Origin: a virus
IMG/VR virus record: IMGVR_UViG_3300008450_009762
Span: 1 to 20,724 of that record
Reading direction: 5' to 3' (one strand)
Length of the DNA stretch: 20,724 bases
The notes under the pieces were generated by a model. That model was given only the letters and a program-made list of their open reading frames with translations. It did not search any database and was not told the origin of the DNA. Shown here one piece after another: positions 19,430-20,724 of the stretch. The position numbers were made by a program, and so were the translations under genes. The first letter of the stretch is position 1. Every line of letters begins with the position of its first letter.

Positions 19430-20224
19430 CTAATTTCTACCTTTTTCATTTGGATACAAATCACGTACGGTATCCGATTGCCAGTATTGTAAAGTATCAA
19501 TATCCATCAATGTTAATTTACCATCAAATGCAGCGCCTGTGTCTATATTCACTATTTTATCTGCAAACATAGGTATGGTCTTTGGCTGTCCTTTCTGTGA
19601 TAGTATAATACCTGAATTAGAAACTGTTTCTTTTTCTTTCCAATTGGTAGTAGGTGTATGACCTATAAATATTTTATTGATATCTAAGTCTTTGAATCTC
19701 AACGCATTGTACTTTTCATTACTTATGGTACCTGCCGATAGCGACTGTAGAAATAAATCTCTGTCCCACCAGTATATATCAGATACGGGTTGTTCAGCTA
19801 AATTAAAATGTCGATTCCATCCGCCGTGTACAAACACGTTATTAGCCGAATCTTTATAATAAGGCAATTGATTTTCATAAAATTGCAAATGCGATTCAGG
19901 ACAAGTAAAGGGTATAATACCATCAGATGCTGGGCAATTATCAATATAAGATTGTAATGTAGCACGTGCACCGTGTGATAAATTAGCAGGATGCTTACCT
20001 GTAGTTAAGTATGTTAGCCACCAATCATCATGATTACCTTTTATTGAAATTAAATTTTTACATGAAAGAAGGAGCTCGACACATTCATATGTTTGGCTCC
20101 AACCGTCTACCACATCACCTAAATCAATAAGTCTATCAGTATCGGGATTAAAACCGCTACGTTGAAATACTTGAAGCATTGCTTTGTATCCACCGTGCTT
20201 ATCCCCTAGTACAAATGTTTTCAT
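19430..20224 (-). CDS. metallophosphoesterase (lambda-type Ser/Thr phosphatase family), 264 aa
   Basis: This is a calcineurin-like metallophosphoesterase. All core motifs are visible in order: GDKHGG (about residues 7-12, in the GDxHG position), DLGDVVDGW (about 34-42), IKGNHDDWW (about 61-69), VHGG (about 132-135) and IGHTPTT (about 187-193). The chain closes with VNIDTGAAFDGKL, a pattern typical of the lambda phosphatase/ApaH group. It probably hydrolyses phosphoprotein, phospho-nucleotide or dinucleoside polyphosphate. GDVVDGW replaces the usual GDxxDRG, so the Arg that binds substrate phosphate is absent at that position, which may alter specificity. Its ATG overlaps the small membrane gene upstream by an ATGA. 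Confidence 0.88.
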   Translation of the reverse strand: MKTFVLGDKHGGYKAMLQVFQRSGFNPDTDRLIDLGDVVDGWSQTYECVELLLSCKNLISIKGNHDDWWLTYLTTGKHPANLSHGARATLQSYIDNCPASDGIIPFTCPESHLQFYENQLPYYKDSANNVFVHGGWNRHFNLAEQPVSDIYWWDRDLFLQSLSAGTISNEKYNALRFKDLDINKIFIGHTPTTNWKEKETVSNSGIILSQKGQPKTIPMFADKIVNIDTGAAFDGKLTLMDIDTLQYWQSDTVRDLYPNEKGRN

Positions 20225-20418
20225 TCTGCTATTAATTTAATGAATGCGGCCGCGGCCAATACAATAAGTGCTGCCACTATAGGTAACCATAATGGTGCAG
20301 TAACCCACCACCAACTCCAATCGGCGACTACACCTAAACCGGCAAGTTTAAGAGTTAAAAAAATTAAAAATAGTATTGTAAAAAATCCGATATCCGTTGA
20401 TTGTTTTGATTTTTCCAT
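20221..20418 (-). CDS. small phage membrane protein, Fragile-X-F-like, 65 aa
   Basis: A polar N-terminus (MEKSKQSTDIG) is followed by a membrane segment (about 11-28), a short amphipathic piece with the aromatic cluster DWSWWWV (about 33-39), and a second membrane segment (about 40-62). The family commonly labelled transmembrane Fragile-X-F protein in phage and bacterial genomes has this organisation, with a DWSWWW motif between two helices. The name is historical and says nothing about function. The gene has its own promoter (20438-20469) and its stop overlaps the start of the phosphoesterase gene by an ATGA. Confidence 0.75.
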   Translation of the reverse strand: MEKSKQSTDIGFFTILFLIFLTLKLAGLGVVADWSWWWVTAPLWLPIVAALIVLAAAAFIKLIAE

Positions 20419-20437
20419 TTGTATTATTTTATAAAAC

Positions 20438-20469
20438 TAAAGATAAGAAATAGTTTTGGTATTACCAAA
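20438..20469 (-). promoter_or_regulatory. promoter, TTTG-N20-TATCTTTA
   Basis: TTTG (plus 20466-20469) follows directly on the stop codon of the gene at the window edge; after 20 bases comes TATCTTTA (plus 20438-20445), which matches TAnnTTTG except in the last base. It is placed to drive the small membrane protein and the phosphoesterase. Confidence 0.7.
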
Positions 20470-20470
20470 C

Positions 20471-20724
20471 TTAAAACATTTTTTCTATTTCCTTTTCTGT
20501 CTTGCCGTATTTTTTCAATATAGAAAAAAGTTCATTTGGATTGATTTGAATAATGAGTTCCAAATACTGCTCCGCTTCTTCTGAATTGTACATGAAGTGC
20601 TTTCTTATAATTGATACGAGTTCTTTATTGAATTTGTCTTCATTTTTACCCTTCACATACTTATGGAATGATTTATCATTAGGCAACACATCGCAATACA
20701 ATCGTTGAGTGACGCCATCGGGTA
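20471..20724 (-). CDS. clamp-loader small subunit-like protein (T4 gp62 type), C-terminal part, gene runs off the window
   Basis: The reading frame is open without a stop to position 20724, so the 5' part lies outside the window; the first Met-like codon inside (TTG at 20701) is not a real start. The visible 84 or so residues read VLPNDKSFHKYVKGK, an amphipathic helix ending ELVSIIRKHF, the EEAEQYLELI helix, and LFSILKKYGKTEKEIEKMF. This resembles the C-terminal part of T4 gp62-like clamp-loader subunits, in which a basic RFGKW-type segment is followed by two helices of this kind. In T4-like phages gp62 works with gp44 to load the sliding clamp. I could not align it, so the call is moderate. 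Confidence 0.5.
   Translation of the reverse strand, partial: PDGVTQRLYCDVLPNDKSFHKYVKGKNEDKFNKELVSIIRKHFMYNSEEAEQYLELIIQINPNELFSILKKYGKTEKEIEKMF

Noticed and set aside
1-20724. CRISPR array or insertion sequence
   Set aside because: I see no regularly spaced repeats and no transposase or terminal inverted repeats; the Cas4-like gene is better explained as a phage nuclease.

Overview
This window looks like part of a large tailed-phage genome with T4-like replication genes, and the host is most likely a member of the Bacteroidota. The DNA is AT-rich and every convincing gene lies on the minus strand. Genes are tightly packed, with many ATGA or TAATG stop/start overlaps, and start codons follow A-rich leaders rather than Shine-Dalgarno sequences. 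The phage assignment rests on a T4-type deoxynucleotide monophosphate kinase, a partial gene resembling a gp62-type clamp-loader subunit, a lambda-type phosphoesterase, PD-(D/E)XK nucleases, tRNA genes and many small phage-type orphans. The host inference rests on a histone H1-like (Hc1) protein, the leader style, and a set of promoters of the form TTTG-N20-TATATTTA, which matches the known Bacteroidota -33/-7 promoter pattern.

Layout from right to left, which is the direction of transcription. At 20.7-17.9 kb there is a partial clamp-loader-like gene, a small membrane protein, a metallophosphoesterase, a PD-(D/E)XK-type nuclease, a conserved phage protein and another membrane protein. At 17.9-16.5 kb there is about 1.4 kb without a protein gene. 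It holds a ~200-nt RNA module followed by an over-long leucine-type tRNA, then a strong promoter, then a ~0.9-kb highly structured RNA followed by a tRNA-Arg-like element. The two RNA modules share colinear sequence blocks. The long one is the best candidate here for an exotic RNA, and a GOLLD- or ROOL-type giant phage RNA is my leading hypothesis.

At 16.5-13.2 kb there is a nucleotide/DNA metabolism group: a DUF1937-like protein, dNMP kinase, a Cas4-like Fe-S nuclease, a small lipoprotein, a SLOG/DUF2493 protein and a small membrane protein. At 13.2-1.6 kb an uninterrupted island of 16 genes is devoted to glycan synthesis. It has seven confident or likely glycosyltransferases (GT4, GT2 and GT8-like) and a GT9-like one, a heptose-kinase-like PfkB protein with its cytidylyltransferase partner (a split HldE), and a mannose-6-phosphate-isomerase-type cupin. 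It also has an NAD-dependent epimerase, two halves of a transketolase, an FkbM methyltransferase and a second SAM methyltransferase. My inference is that it makes and attaches an unusual sugar, possibly a heptose, to a virion or host-surface glycan.

At 1.5-0 kb there are small orphan genes, the histone-like protein, a two-span membrane protein and a 50-residue very basic protein.
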